This document shows positions 54,491 through 63,296 of a DNA stretch of 64,000 nucleotides, piece by piece. A model generated the notes under the pieces. That model was not told the origin of the DNA, searched no databases, and saw nothing but the letters and a program-made list of their open reading frames with translations. Source of the DNA: Methanomassiliicoccales archaeon (GTDB taxonomy: Archaea > Thermoplasmatota > Thermoplasmata > Methanomassiliicoccales > UBA472). The stretch spans positions 1 through 64,000 of the forward strand of contig JAVYMA010000007.1 of NCBI GenBank assembly GCA_038740345.1, written 5' to 3'. Positions within the stretch are counted from its first letter, which is position 1. Every line of letters starts with the position of its first letter. The position numbers and the translations under genes are program-made.

Positions 54491-55861
54491 ATGGAAGGAG
54501 AGAACCTTCCAAAACCCTTTCTCTCTACCCTAAGCGATGCCGCAGAGGAAGTAGTCAGACATGAGTATGTTCGGGTTTTGACACATTACGATGCCGACGG
54601 CCTTGCCTCGGCAGGCATAATCGCCAATGCACTCAGGCGCAGGGGTATCTCTTTCCATCTCAGCTTTTCCAAAACCCTGGACCCTGAGATGATCAACAAA
54701 GTTGGCAAAAGGGCTGAGTGTCTGCTCTTAGCCGATATGGGATCTTCATTCATACCCCATCTTGAGAAACTTGAGGCTAAAGTCGTAGTATTGGACCATC
54801 ATGTGACTACCTCTTTGTCGAATAAGGTCATTCATGTCAACCCTCACTTATTCGGTATCGATGGAATGACCTCAGCTTGCGCCGCAGCCGTTTGCATGAT
54901 GTTCGCCTTAGCTGTAGACCAGAAGAATTGGGATCTCCTGCCTATCGCCTTTGCGGGCATGGTCGGTGATCGGCAGCATATCCGAGGAATGAGCGGGGTC
55001 AATCGCTATCTTTTAGAGGGGGGGCTTTCCAGGAAGATTCTGGAGCTGAGGCGGGGATCGCTGGTCCCTGAGGGCAAGCTAGCTGATAGTCTGGCCGATG
55101 GCTATGAGCCTTATATCATAGGAGTAACTGGAAGCGTTCAGGGAGCGATGGCCCTGCTCAGAGAGGCGGGGTTAGCAGAAGATGCGTCCTGGGCGCAATT
55201 GAATGATGCAGAGAGGCGAAAGCTCAGTTCATTGATAGCCTTGCGTCTTTTATCTCAAGGATGTAGCACATCCGCCATGGAAGAATTGATAACAGATCGC
55301 TATTACTTCCCATCCTGGGGAACAACCGCCGATGACCTAGCGCAATTGCTCAACGCTTGTGGAAGGACAGATCAGGAAGGGGTCGGCGTGGCAATGGCTC
55401 TGGGAGATGTCGGAGCCAGGAAGGTAGCTGAGAGCCTGCGCAATGAATATAGGATGGCTGTTATCGAAGGTATGAGAAAGGTGGTCGAAGGCGGCATCAG
55501 AAAGATGGATAGCTTGCAATGGTTCGAGAGCCCCAACCCATCACTTTCAGGCGTGCTTTGCGGCCTCACTATGCAATTCCTTGGCGATTGCACTAGGCCA
55601 ACTGTGGCCCTTTCGTTCCATGGGGAAAAGACCAGAGTCTCCTCTCGCGCCACCTATAAGCTTCTAGAGAAAGGGATAGATCTATCCGTGGCGATGAGTA
55701 AAGCGGCTGCAGCGGTCGGAGGGCTGGGAGGAGGACACGCCATAGCCAGCGGCGCTACCATCCCTAGGGGAAGAGAAGAGGAATTCCTGACAAATCTAGA
55801 TGAAATAATCAAGGAGCAAAAAAGGTCCAAGATGGTCGAGCAAAGACCATCAGCGCCATAG
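54491..55861 (+). CDS. recJ: RecJ-like DHH exonuclease (archaeal GAN/RecJ)
   Basis: A 456-residue DHH/DHHA1 phosphoesterase. Motifs: [18 protein letters not shown] (motif I), LLADMGSS, and [10 protein letters not shown] with the Asp-His-His triad; the DHHA1 end carries [18 protein letters not shown], a glycine-rich nucleic-acid-binding loop. In archaea such proteins bind the GINS replisome complex or digest ssDNA/RNA ends. Adjacency to S15 is typical of euryarchaea. The last 12 bases overlap kae1 on the other strand. Confidence 0.93.
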   Translation: MEGENLPKPFLSTLSDAAEEVVRHEYVRVLTHYDADGLASAGIIANALRRRGISFHLSFSKTLDPEMINKVGKRAECLLLADMGSSFIPHLEKLEAKVVVLDHHVTTSLSNKVIHVNPHLFGIDGMTSACAAAVCMMFALAVDQKNWDLLPIAFAGMVGDRQHIRGMSGVNRYLLEGGLSRKILELRRGSLVPEGKLADSLADGYEPYIIGVTGSVQGAMALLREAGLAEDASWAQLNDAERRKLSSLIALRLLSQGCSTSAMEELITDRYYFPSWGTTADDLAQLLNACGRTDQEGVGVAMALGDVGARKVAESLRNEYRMAVIEGMRKVVEGGIRKMDSLQWFESPNPSLSGVLCGLTMQFLGDCTRPTVALSFHGEKTRVSSRATYKLLEKGIDLSVAMSKAAAAVGGLGGGHAIASGATIPRGREEEFLTNLDEIIKEQKRSKMVEQRPSAP

Positions 55862-56830
55862 GACCTCCACCTCATCTGTGCGGTAGCGCTGATTAACCAC
55901 CGTGTCCTCCATGCTCATTCTCATACCCGCCTTATGCATAATCAGGCCAGTCCAGGCGATCATGGCACCATTATCCACGCAAAGTGTCCTATCAGGCACG
56001 TACATCTCTGCTCCACGCTCATGCGCCATTTTCGCCACCATCTCCTGGAGGCGCTTGTTCTGCACCACGCCTCCGCCTAAAAGGACCTCATCCTTCTCCA
56101 CATGCGCCATGGCCCTCTCAGTAACTTCGGTCAGCATGGCGAAGCAAGTCTCCTGGACAGAGAAGCAAATATCCTCCAGGCTCTCACCCTCATCCCTAAG
56201 TCCAAGACAGGCAGTGAGTATGCCAGAAAATGCCATATCCATACCCTTGACCGAATAGGGCAATTCCAGGAGCTTCTTTCCATCTTTTGCCAAACGCTCA
56301 ATCTTGGGGCCAGCATAATACCCTATACCTATTTCTCTGCCCAATTTGTCTAGCATATTCCCTATTCCTATGTCCAAGGTCTCACCGAAAATGCGATAGC
56401 GCCTGTTAGCGAAGGCTATGACCTGGGTGTTGCCCCCAGAGGCGTACAGCAGTACCGGATCTCGAGCAGGGGTCTTTGCTCGGCCTATCTCCAAATGAGC
56501 TATGCAGTGATTGACTCCTATTATAGGCAGTTTTAAAGTCAGAGAGAGGGCCCTTGCGGCAGTAGCTACCGTCCGAAGGCATGGACCTAATCCTGGGCCT
56601 TGGGAGAAAGCAATAAGGTCCAACTCATCAGCCTTTATTGCGGCCGTGCTTAAAGCTTTCCGTATTAGCTGTACCACATTCTGCGCATGATGATTTGCTG
56701 CTTCGCGTGGATGGATACCACCAGTCTCAGGGCGATACATCAACATCTCATTGGCCAGGACGTTGGCCTCCTCATCCATGATGCCAACGCCCACGGTATG
56801 AGCGGTGCCTTCGATGCCTAACGCGATCAT
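55850..56830 (-). CDS. kae1: tRNA threonylcarbamoyladenosine synthase subunit Kae1 (TsaD)
   Basis: The catalytic subunit of KEOPS that transfers threonylcarbamoyl to A37 of ANN-decoding tRNAs. The 326 residues carry the metal-binding [11 protein letters not shown] (His-x3-His), the ATP-binding [14 protein letters not shown] and [12 protein letters not shown], and [10 protein letters not shown] at the end. Some archaea fuse Kae1 with the kinase Bud32; here the protein stops after the ASKHA fold, so Bud32 must be separate. It shares its transcript with the downstream... minus-strand glutaredoxin-like gene upstream of it (24 bases apart). Confidence 0.96.
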   Translation of the reverse strand: MIALGIEGTAHTVGVGIMDEEANVLANEMLMYRPETGGIHPREAANHHAQNVVQLIRKALSTAAIKADELDLIAFSQGPGLGPCLRTVATAARALSLTLKLPIIGVNHCIAHLEIGRAKTPARDPVLLYASGGNTQVIAFANRRYRIFGETLDIGIGNMLDKLGREIGIGYYAGPKIERLAKDGKKLLELPYSVKGMDMAFSGILTACLGLRDEGESLEDICFSVQETCFAMLTEVTERAMAHVEKDEVLLGGGVVQNKRLQEMVAKMAHERGAEMYVPDRTLCVDNGAMIAWTGLIMHKAGMRMSMEDTVVNQRYRTDEVEVLWR

Positions 56831-56854
56831 CCAATTCTCGTTAAACGGCGAACT

Positions 56855-57118
56855 CTAATAAATAACGCTAAGGTCGGCTACGCTTAGCCCAGCTATTTGC
56901 CTCAGCCGAGCCATTATATTAATCGCTCCCTCCACCACCTGATCGTCCACCACCAGGATGGGCGTGTGCTTGTTGAGGATCTCATAATATGCTGCCTCGG
57001 CCATCCCTTCCGCTGTCTCCATATTAATGATGCTCACTTTGAGATTCTCAGGTATTCTCTCCTTCACCCATTCACACTTCTGACAACCAGGCTTGGTGAA
57101 CAGCAAAATCTCCGGCAT
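56855..57118 (-). CDS. Glutaredoxin-like thioredoxin-fold protein
   Basis: An 87-residue protein of the thioredoxin superfamily. MPEILLFTKPGCQKCEWV provides a CxxC active site (C12, C15), HTPILVVDDQVVEGA contains the conserved cis-Pro region, and two helices close the fold. The size and motif fit a glutaredoxin or NrdH-like small disulfide reductase. It lies 24 bases upstream of kae1 on the same strand, so it leads that operon; any functional link to tRNA modification is unknown. Confidence 0.88.
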   Translation of the reverse strand: MPEILLFTKPGCQKCEWVKERIPENLKVSIINMETAEGMAEAAYYEILNKHTPILVVDDQVVEGAINIMARLRQIAGLSVADLSVIY

Positions 57119-57295
57119 CCCATTAACCCCTCGAGGGTAAAGTAAAGGGGCTTAAAAAAGTTGGCGCCCCAGCAGCATAACGAGATGAGTTGCGAGATGC
57201 CTAAAAGGCTTATTTAACCTGCTGGATTGATCCCAACAAGGCCATAATGCGGCGAAAGGCATATAGTATCGAAGGTATTACGGCAAATCCCAGAA

Positions 57296-57368
57296 GGGCT
57301 CATGGTCTAGTGGTTATGACGTCTGCTTGACACGCAGAAGTTCGCCAGTTCGAATCTGGCTGAGCCCA
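57296..57368 (+). tRNA. tRNA-Val (anticodon GAC)
   Basis: Acceptor GGGCTCA pairs with TGAGCCC; the anticodon stem TCTGC/GCAGA encloses TTGACAC, giving anticodon GAC; the T arm is GCCAGTTCGAATCTGGC. Discriminator A is at 57368 and CCA is not encoded. There is no intron. TATA-like ATATAGTAT lies at 57261-57269, about 30 bases upstream. Confidence 0.97.
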
Positions 57369-57475
57369 CTGCATTTCCCTTTAGGATTTTTTTATTATTT
57401 ATTATCTGAACATAATCGGCCATATTTTCCGTCAGGCTTATTTCTCCGCAAATCGGTTGGGACGAGGTGAACGCC

Positions 57476-57658
57476 TTGATAGAAAAAAGACCATGCCTTT
57501 GGCATGCAGCAGACGGGCGTTGTGCCAGCTGCAAGGCTAGGAGGATAAGGTTGGATGTGCTTCACCTGAAGGACTATGAAATGTGCCGCGGGCAAGAAGA
57601 TTATGCCACCTGCGATTTCTATAAAGAAAGGCCTAAAGTGCAGAACAAAGAAGATTGA
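57476..57658 (+). CDS. Small cysteine-rich protein
   Basis: A 60-residue protein. The pattern CLWHAADGRCASCKARR, then EMCRGQEDYATCDFY, gives five cysteines plus one histidine, suggesting a small zinc-finger or metal knuckle. The TTG at 57476 is preferred because GAGGTGA lies five bases upstream; a GTG at 57467 overlaps that site. I do not recognise the family. It precedes the HEAT-repeat gene by 42 bases on the same strand and is preceded by tRNA-Val. Confidence 0.6.
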   Translation: MIEKRPCLWHAADGRCASCKARRIRLDVLHLKDYEMCRGQEDYATCDFYKERPKVQNKED

Positions 57659-57700
57659 GAAACCCTTGTATACAATTATGGTGAGCATTTCGGTGAGCAC

Positions 57701-58252
57701 GTGAGCCAAGAAAATTTGACGCCGCTCCTGGAAGAGATCGGTCACGAGCAAAAGGAGCGAAGGATAGCTGCTCTGGAGCGTTTGCAAGGGCTCCTCAAGG
57801 AGAAAGCGGTGGATTCGAAGGCCATTCCCTATCTTGTTAATGCCCTCGCCTCAGAATGCCCGCAGGAAAGAGGCTTAGCAATATGGGGCCTGGGAAAATT
57901 AGCACAGAACAAGGTAAGAGGAGAATATCCACTGAAGCAGATTATTTATCTATTATCCGACGATGATGAGGAGATCCGAGAAAATTCGGCATGGGCGCTG
58001 GGCGAGTTGGCAGGCATCGGCATCGGTGGGAAAGAGGAGATCGAGCCCCTCAACAAGCTGCTGTACGATCTCTCAGCTTCAGTGAGAGGAATGGCAGCAT
58101 GGGCACTGGGTAGGCTGGCTGAGCGCTTGCAGATCGGAGAGATATCCTCCCTAGCTCATTTGAGGCGATTGCTGAATGATCGTAGTCTCCTCGTCCAGAA
58201 GAGCGCTTCCTACGCCCTGGAACGTCTAACCGCTATACATATTGAGGAGTGA
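57701..58252 (+). CDS. HEAT-repeat (armadillo-like) protein
   Basis: A 183-residue all-helical protein made of four to five HEAT-like repeats. Each carries a motif such as ERGLAIWGLGKLA, IRENSAWALGELAG, VRGMAAWALGRLAE and VQKSASYALERL. Such solenoids mediate protein-protein contacts; a phycocyanobilin-lyase-like or scaffold role cannot be chosen on sequence alone. Initiation at GTG 57701 is likely, though no strong ribosome-binding site is seen. It is probably cotranscribed with the small Cys protein. Confidence 0.82.
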   Translation: MSQENLTPLLEEIGHEQKERRIAALERLQGLLKEKAVDSKAIPYLVNALASECPQERGLAIWGLGKLAQNKVRGEYPLKQIIYLLSDDDEEIRENSAWALGELAGIGIGGKEEIEPLNKLLYDLSASVRGMAAWALGRLAERLQIGEISSLAHLRRLLNDRSLLVQKSASYALERLTAIHIEE

Positions 58253-58420
58253 TGTTGCCATTTAGATATTGGGTTTATGGCTAAACTTTGTTTTACCATA
58301 CATGTCATTTAGACCCTTGGGAACAGAAAATAAATCTTCAAAAATAAAATTCAAACAATCGTTATATAATAAGCGTTGCATTCCCTCACTCCATCATTAT
58401 CAAAGCGCTCAGGTGATTTA

Positions 58421-60370
58421 ATGAAGCTAGGTCTGGGCATCGACACAGGCGGAACCTATACAGACGCCGTCATAGTTGATCTCGATTCAAGAAATGTTAT
58501 CGCTAAAGCAAAGTCTCCTACCACCTACCAGGATCTTTCAATCGGCATCCTGGGAGCCATCGATGGTATCCTAGGACAAGGAGGCTTTGAGAAGGAGAAC
58601 ATCAGCTTAGTAGGTCTCTCTACCACCCTGGCCACCAATTCTATACTTCAAGGCAGAGGCGGGGAAGTAGGCCTGATAGGCATAGGTTGGCATCCAGAGA
58701 AGGATTGGGATTTGCCTTGTAAAAGGTCTCGCTTCATCAAAGGAGGTTTCGATTCCCTGGGTCGGATGGTAGAGCCCATGGATAGGGAAGAGCTGAAGGA
58801 GGCTATCCGAGAGGTCAGCCGCGGTGTGGATGCGGTGGTGGTGTCCTGCATATTCGGAGTATATAACTCATGGCAAGAGGAGGAGGCGGCTCAAGCTGTG
58901 AGGGAGATGACCTCACTTCCTGTGGTGACGGGGCATTCACTGACGGGAGAGCTGGGCATAAAGGAAAGGACCGTGACCGCCATCCTGAATGCCAAACTAC
59001 TGCCGATCATCAACAATTTCCTATCATCCATCAAATCATCTTTAGAGAAAAAAGGCATACAGGCGCGCATATTGGTATTCAAGGGGGATGGGGGGCTCAT
59101 GACCATCGAGGCGGCGATGGAGAGGCCGGTGGAGACCATTCTCTCCGGCCCGGCGGCGAGCCTGATGGGTGCAAAGGTTTTGTCCGGCCTTGATACTTGC
59201 ATCTTGGTGGATGTCGGAGGTACATCCACAGATATCGCATACCTTGATAATGGATTTCCCCGCATCAATTTCGAGGGCGCCATGGTGGGCAAATGGAGGA
59301 CGCGAGTCAAAGCCTTGGATATGTGGACGTGCGGATTGGGCGGGGACTCAGCTATTCGCATGGGAGACAATGGAGATCTGATCATAGGTCCTGATAGGGT
59401 TGTCCCTCTGGCCATAGCTTCTCTCATGCGCAAGGACTTCAAAGAAGCCATGCTTAAGGAAGGCGACACCACCTTTTACGTGCCAGGAAGCGGGAACCTC
59501 ACTAACCTCTCTGAGAGAGAGAGCTTAGTCTATAGTTATATTTCCCGCCAGGGGCCGCGCAGCCTCTTCGAAACCATGGATGGGGTGCCTGAGGTAGTGC
59601 TGATTAAGGACACCTTGATGAGCTTGATGGCCCGAGGCAATGTTCTAAGGACAGGTCTTACTCCCACGGACATCATGCATCTTAACGGGGACTTTGTGAT
59701 CGGGGATAAGGAGGCCTCTCGCATCGGCCTTGAGCTTCTCGCCTCAAAGATGGATGAGCGTCCAGATAGACTTGCCCAGCGTATCATGGAGCGAGTGATA
59801 ACTCGCGTGGGAGAAGAAGTGATTCTTAAGACCGTGAGCGATGAATACGGAGTGCCAGCCTTCTCCCTAGCCACAGAGCAGCTGCTGCATGCTGCAGCAG
59901 GAGAGGGGGTCTTCAAGCATTTGTCCCTACGGGCGCGCCTGGATCGCCCCATAGTGGGGGTTGGTGCGCCTGCCCAAATATTAGTGAAACCTTTGCAGAA
60001 CAGGATGGAGGCCCAGGTCGTGATCCCACCGAACTTTGATGTGGGTAATGCGGTGGGGGCGGTCTGCAGCCTCATCTCGGAATCGATCTCGGTGGAGGTG
60101 TATCCCCGTGATGATAAGTTCATCGTCTTCTCTCAGCAAGGTTCGCCTGCTGAATACAGACACCTTGGAGAGGCTTTGGAATCAGCCCGTTCCTTGGCAG
60201 AGAGATACGTGAGAGAAAGGCTGGAGCGCTCTCGGGTGGAGGATATCAGGATCAAAGTGGAGCAGATAGACCGTAAATTCTGCGATGGCTACGGAAAAGA
60301 GATGAAATTCATCAACTTCATTATCGTCAGGGCAGTCGGAACGGCCAAGCCTCTCTTGGATAAGAAATGA
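58421..60370 (+). CDS. hyuA: Hydantoinase/oxoprolinase A-family protein
   Basis: A 649-residue ATP-dependent amidohydrolase subunit of the HyuA/OplA family. It opens with GLGIDTGGTYTDAVIVD, then VGLSTTLATNSILQGRGG and VDVGGTSTDIAYL, all ASKHA-type ATP-binding motifs. Known relatives open hydantoin or 5-oxoproline rings, or act in acetone/acetophenone carboxylation, together with a HyuB partner, which is absent here. ATG 58421 was chosen for the AGGTGA about seven bases upstream. The substrate is unknown; methanogens carry single HyuA proteins of this kind. Confidence 0.88.
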   Translation: MKLGLGIDTGGTYTDAVIVDLDSRNVIAKAKSPTTYQDLSIGILGAIDGILGQGGFEKENISLVGLSTTLATNSILQGRGGEVGLIGIGWHPEKDWDLPCKRSRFIKGGFDSLGRMVEPMDREELKEAIREVSRGVDAVVVSCIFGVYNSWQEEEAAQAVREMTSLPVVTGHSLTGELGIKERTVTAILNAKLLPIINNFLSSIKSSLEKKGIQARILVFKGDGGLMTIEAAMERPVETILSGPAASLMGAKVLSGLDTCILVDVGGTSTDIAYLDNGFPRINFEGAMVGKWRTRVKALDMWTCGLGGDSAIRMGDNGDLIIGPDRVVPLAIASLMRKDFKEAMLKEGDTTFYVPGSGNLTNLSERESLVYSYISRQGPRSLFETMDGVPEVVLIKDTLMSLMARGNVLRTGLTPTDIMHLNGDFVIGDKEASRIGLELLASKMDERPDRLAQRIMERVITRVGEEVILKTVSDEYGVPAFSLATEQLLHAAAGEGVFKHLSLRARLDRPIVGVGAPAQILVKPLQNRMEAQVVIPPNFDVGNAVGAVCSLISESISVEVYPRDDKFIVFSQQGSPAEYRHLGEALESARSLAERYVRERLERSRVEDIRIKVEQIDRKFCDGYGKEMKFINFIIVRAVGTAKPLLDKK

Positions 60371-60460
60371 TGAGCCTAGGCGCTACTACTAAAGAAGCGA
60401 GAGCGAGCCAAAGAATCCTAACCGAAAAATGGGTAGCTATAAATCTGTTTAAAATTAAGT

Positions 60461-60682
60461 TCAATCCTCCTCATCATCCATGCTCTCTTCCTCTTCCAGC
60501 TCGTCGCCCTCCTCCACGGGCATGGACAGGAATTCTTCAATCTCCTCCTCGAGCTCCTCCAGCGCCTCAAGCGCCTTCTTCTTCTGCCCTTTTTCCACCA
60601 TGTCCTTAATGGCGCTCACACAGTCCAGGATGAAGAGCAGCTCATCGTCTATCTCTTCGAACATCTCGTAGAGACTTGGCAT
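60461..60682 (-). CDS. Small acidic helical protein
   Basis: A 73-residue acidic protein with a predicted helical hairpin (YEMFEEIDDELLFILDCV, then KKKALEALEELEEEIEEFL) and a strongly acidic tail (EEEESMDDEED). It is a complete frame with GAGGAA upstream on the minus strand. No family is recognised. It lies 78 bases downstream of the MsvR-like regulator on the same strand and may share its transcript; an accessory or nucleic-acid-mimic role is only a guess. Confidence 0.55.
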   Translation of the reverse strand: MPSLYEMFEEIDDELLFILDCVSAIKDMVEKGQKKKALEALEELEEEIEEFLSMPVEEGDELEEEESMDDEED

Positions 60683-60760
60683 CTTATTCCTCAGCAGAGG
60701 ATGGGTGAACCAAGATTATAATGATTTACAGTGGCGGCCCTTTCCTTGAACCTCTCTGCG

Positions 60761-61510
60761 TTATAAGCCTGGCTCTATCACGTATTTGCAAAAATTAAAG
60801 TTAGAGCCGAAGGTCTCGGCCTTCGTGACTCTTGCTGGCATACCCATTCTCGTTTCGAATATGGCTTCCAGGATCCCTTCGTTCATGAGGCAGAGAGTTC
60901 TACCCACATCCGGCGCTTTGGAGCAATCGTATTCGTCCTTGATGATGAGCGTTACGGGGTGCAGAGCATAGACGTTTACCTCGCCCAGCTCGTGCACTTT
61001 AAAGAATTCCTTGACCTCACTTATTATGCCTTCGACATTGTTCGACTTCATGCGTTTGGAAATCTCCTTGCCGATCTGCCTGCCGATGTCCTTCAGTACA
61101 GGGTCCATGTTGAAACCTATGGCCTCCATCCCGATCACTATGGAGCGGATGACCCCTTTCAGGAAAGTGCTGGGAGAGCCAATGCTCCTGGCTATGGTGA
61201 TCTCCACATGCTTCATCAGATCCTCGCGTGGTACCACCGAAGAGCCTACCGGTCTCGAGACAAGGTAGAAAATCTTGCGGCGGTTGTCCTGAGGATCATC
61301 GCGGTATCCAATCAGCCCTTCTTTAACCATCTTATCGAGGTGCACCGAGAGAGTGGATTGAGCTTTCCCTGTCAATTGAGCGATTTCGCTTAGGCTCAGA
61401 TCGCGGCGCTGCAGCTCGCTCAATATCTTCTGCCTAACAGGATTGGAAATCTGCCTGAGGCCTGACGTTGTAGAATAGACATCGAAGGCCTCGGTCCTCT
61501 TTTCAGTCAA
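60761..61510 (-). CDS. ArsR-type winged-helix regulator with V4R domain (MsvR-like)
   Basis: A 249-residue protein. Residues 10-85 are a winged helix (ISNPVRQKILSELQRRDLS, GKAQSTLSVHLDKMVKEGLI). Residues 115-245 resemble a V4R ligand/redox domain (GRQIGKEISKRMK, GRTLCLMNEGILEAIFETR). It has three cysteines (C196, C207, C241). In methanogens, MsvR proteins have the same order and sense redox state through V4R cysteines; the shared architecture is clear but orthology is inferred. It is divergent from mtnA with 128 bp between the starts, so autoregulation or control of mtnA is possible. Confidence 0.83.
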   Translation of the reverse strand: MTEKRTEAFDVYSTTSGLRQISNPVRQKILSELQRRDLSLSEIAQLTGKAQSTLSVHLDKMVKEGLIGYRDDPQDNRRKIFYLVSRPVGSSVVPREDLMKHVEITIARSIGSPSTFLKGVIRSIVIGMEAIGFNMDPVLKDIGRQIGKEISKRMKSNNVEGIISEVKEFFKVHELGEVNVYALHPVTLIIKDEYDCSKAPDVGRTLCLMNEGILEAIFETRMGMPARVTKAETFGSNFNFCKYVIEPGL

Positions 61511-61542
61511 TCTCTCCCCCGCAGCGTAAAGAATGTGATGTG

Positions 61543-61556
61543 AAATATATAAATAA
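61543..61556. promoter_or_regulatory. TATA-like element in the regulator/mtnA spacer
   Basis: AAATATATAAATAA is the strongest TATA-like sequence in the spacer. For mtnA it predicts a transcript start near 61575-61582, downstream of any longer in-frame start at 61540, and so supports the TTG start at 61639. It could also serve the divergent regulator on the minus strand. Confidence 0.55.
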
Positions 61557-61638
61557 TCTCAGGCTAAGGAGGCACGGCCTTTGGCCAAGAGGAACCAATT
61601 TATTTCTATGCAAGCCCGAAATAAGGGATGGTGAGCAG

Positions 61639-62646
61639 TTGCGCATATTGACACCCGCGGGACCAAGGGAATACAGGTCGGTGTGGATGGATGGACAGAA
61701 GGTAAGGATGATCGATCAGCGCCTGCTTCCAGAGACATTCCAAATAGTAGATTTTGAAGAGGTTGAGGAGGTTGCGCACGCCATCAAGGATATGACGGTT
61801 AGGGGCGCTCCCGCCATCGGCGTGGCAGCAGCGTACGGCATGGCTCTGGCAGCGATAAATGGGAGGGATCTAAGCGAAGCGGCTTGGCTTCTTAAAAGGC
61901 AAAGGCCCACCGCCTTCGACCTGTTCTTCGCCGTGGACCATATGCTGGCGCGGATCGGTAGAGGAGATGACCCTATACGAACGGCTAATGAGTATTGCGA
62001 TTCTATCGTTAACAGGTGTCGTATGATCGGCGAGAACGGTTCAAGGTTGATAGACACAGGCGATCGCCTTATGACCCACTGCAACGCTGGCGCCTTGGCC
62101 ACTGTGGATTATGGCACGGCTTTATCCCCTATAAGAATGGCATGGCGCGCGGGGAAGGAGGTTTTTGTGTACGTGTCCGAGACCCGACCTCGGCTGCAAG
62201 GTATGAAGCTCACTGCCTTTGAGCTGGTAAATGAAGGCATACCTCATCGTATCATAGTGGACTCTGCTTCAGGCCACTTTATGCGCTTAGGCGTGGATAT
62301 GGTTATCGTGGGAGCGGATCGCATCGCCGCCAATGGGGACTTCGCCAATAAAATAGGCACTTTTGAGAAGGCGGTGTTGGCCAAGGAGTTGGGCATACCC
62401 TTCTACGTGGCTGCACCTATTTCCACTTTCGACCTCTCCCTGAGAGATGGTGAAGGGATAGTGATAGAAGAACGAGGCGAAGAGGAAGTCAATGAATTAG
62501 AGGGGAAGCGACTGGCCCCAAAGGGGAGCAGGGCCTTGAATCCCTCTTTTGACATTACCCCGTGCAAATATGTTACTGGCTACATCACCGAGATGGGAGT
62601 GCTCCGGCCCCAAGATGTCCAAAAGGTGAGGGGGGACATGGAATGA
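61639..62646 (+). CDS. mtnA: 5-methylthioribose-1-phosphate isomerase (MtnA)
   Basis: Isomerises (5-methylthio)ribose-1-phosphate to the ribulose-1-phosphate; archaeal enzymes also accept 5-deoxyribose-1-phosphate. The 335 residues show the conserved RGAPAIGVAAAYGMALA, the catalytic Cys in MTHCNAGALATVDYGTAL, and the Asp in VIVGADRIAANGDFANKIGTF; the last also separates it from aIF2B subunits. The TTG at 61639 follows GGTGAG. Its end overlaps the aldolase start (ATGA). An aIF2B-like regulatory role is therefore less likely. Confidence 0.93.
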   Translation: MRILTPAGPREYRSVWMDGQKVRMIDQRLLPETFQIVDFEEVEEVAHAIKDMTVRGAPAIGVAAAYGMALAAINGRDLSEAAWLLKRQRPTAFDLFFAVDHMLARIGRGDDPIRTANEYCDSIVNRCRMIGENGSRLIDTGDRLMTHCNAGALATVDYGTALSPIRMAWRAGKEVFVYVSETRPRLQGMKLTAFELVNEGIPHRIIVDSASGHFMRLGVDMVIVGADRIAANGDFANKIGTFEKAVLAKELGIPFYVAAPISTFDLSLRDGEGIVIEERGEEEVNELEGKRLAPKGSRALNPSFDITPCKYVTGYITEMGVLRPQDVQKVRGDME

Positions 62647-63296
62647 GAAGAGCCGAGGGGGAGGTGCGAAGCGAGATGGTGAGATTCGGAAGGCTCCTTT
62701 ACGAGAAAAGATTGGTAACTGGCCTATCAGGGAACATATCTGCAAGGGTAGATGAAAACACCTTATTGATCAGCCCGTCAGGAAGATGTAAGGGAGATCT
62801 TAGCACAGATGAACTGGTGCGAATGAGCATTAAAGAAGGAAAAGTCATGTCTGGGGGTGAGCCATCCATGGAAACGCCCTTCCATCTCGCATTCTACCGG
62901 GAGAGAGAGGATATCGGGGGAGTGGTGCACGCCCACCCCCTATTCTGCACTCTGTTGGCTTGCTCAGGCACAACAGTCAGGACTGATCTCACGCCAGAAG
63001 GGCTCATCTATCTGGGAGAAGTGGCATTTATTCCCTACTCCATGCCTGGAACTGAGGGCCTGATGGAGAACATAAGGTCAGCTATGAAAGGAAGACATTC
63101 TTTCTTATTGGAGAATCATGGAGCGGTGACAGTGGGAAAAGATTTAGCTGAGGCCTATTACCGCATGGAGACCCTTGAATTCCTAGCCCAGCTTCAGGTG
63201 CTGTCTCAAATTTCGGGAGGAACAAAAGCCTTGAGCCCTTCCCAGGTCCAGGAGCTCCTCGTCTTAATGAAAAAGGACGGACAGGTGTATCGATGA
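62643..63296 (+). CDS. Class II aldolase/adducin-family protein
   Basis: A 217-residue zinc-dependent aldolase of the fuculose-1-phosphate aldolase/adducin type. The Zn ligands are in VVHAHPLFCTLLA (two His) and LENHGAVTVGKDL (third His), with the catalytic Glu in GEPSMETPFHLAFY; TGLSGNISARVD is the phosphate loop. Next to mtnA, with a 4-base overlap, it probably cleaves 5-deoxyribulose-1-phosphate or methylthioribulose-1-phosphate to DHAP and an aldehyde. MtnB dehydratase activity is the main alternative. It overlaps nop5. Confidence 0.9.
   Translation: MRRAEGEVRSEMVRFGRLLYEKRLVTGLSGNISARVDENTLLISPSGRCKGDLSTDELVRMSIKEGKVMSGGEPSMETPFHLAFYREREDIGGVVHAHPLFCTLLACSGTTVRTDLTPEGLIYLGEVAFIPYSMPGTEGLMENIRSAMKGRHSFLLENHGAVTVGKDLAEAYYRMETLEFLAQLQVLSQISGGTKALSPSQVQELLVLMKKDGQVYR

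Noticed and set aside
57134-57295. Further gene between glutaredoxin and tRNA-Val
   Set aside because: Stops occur in all frames; it is a promoter region for the flanking genes.
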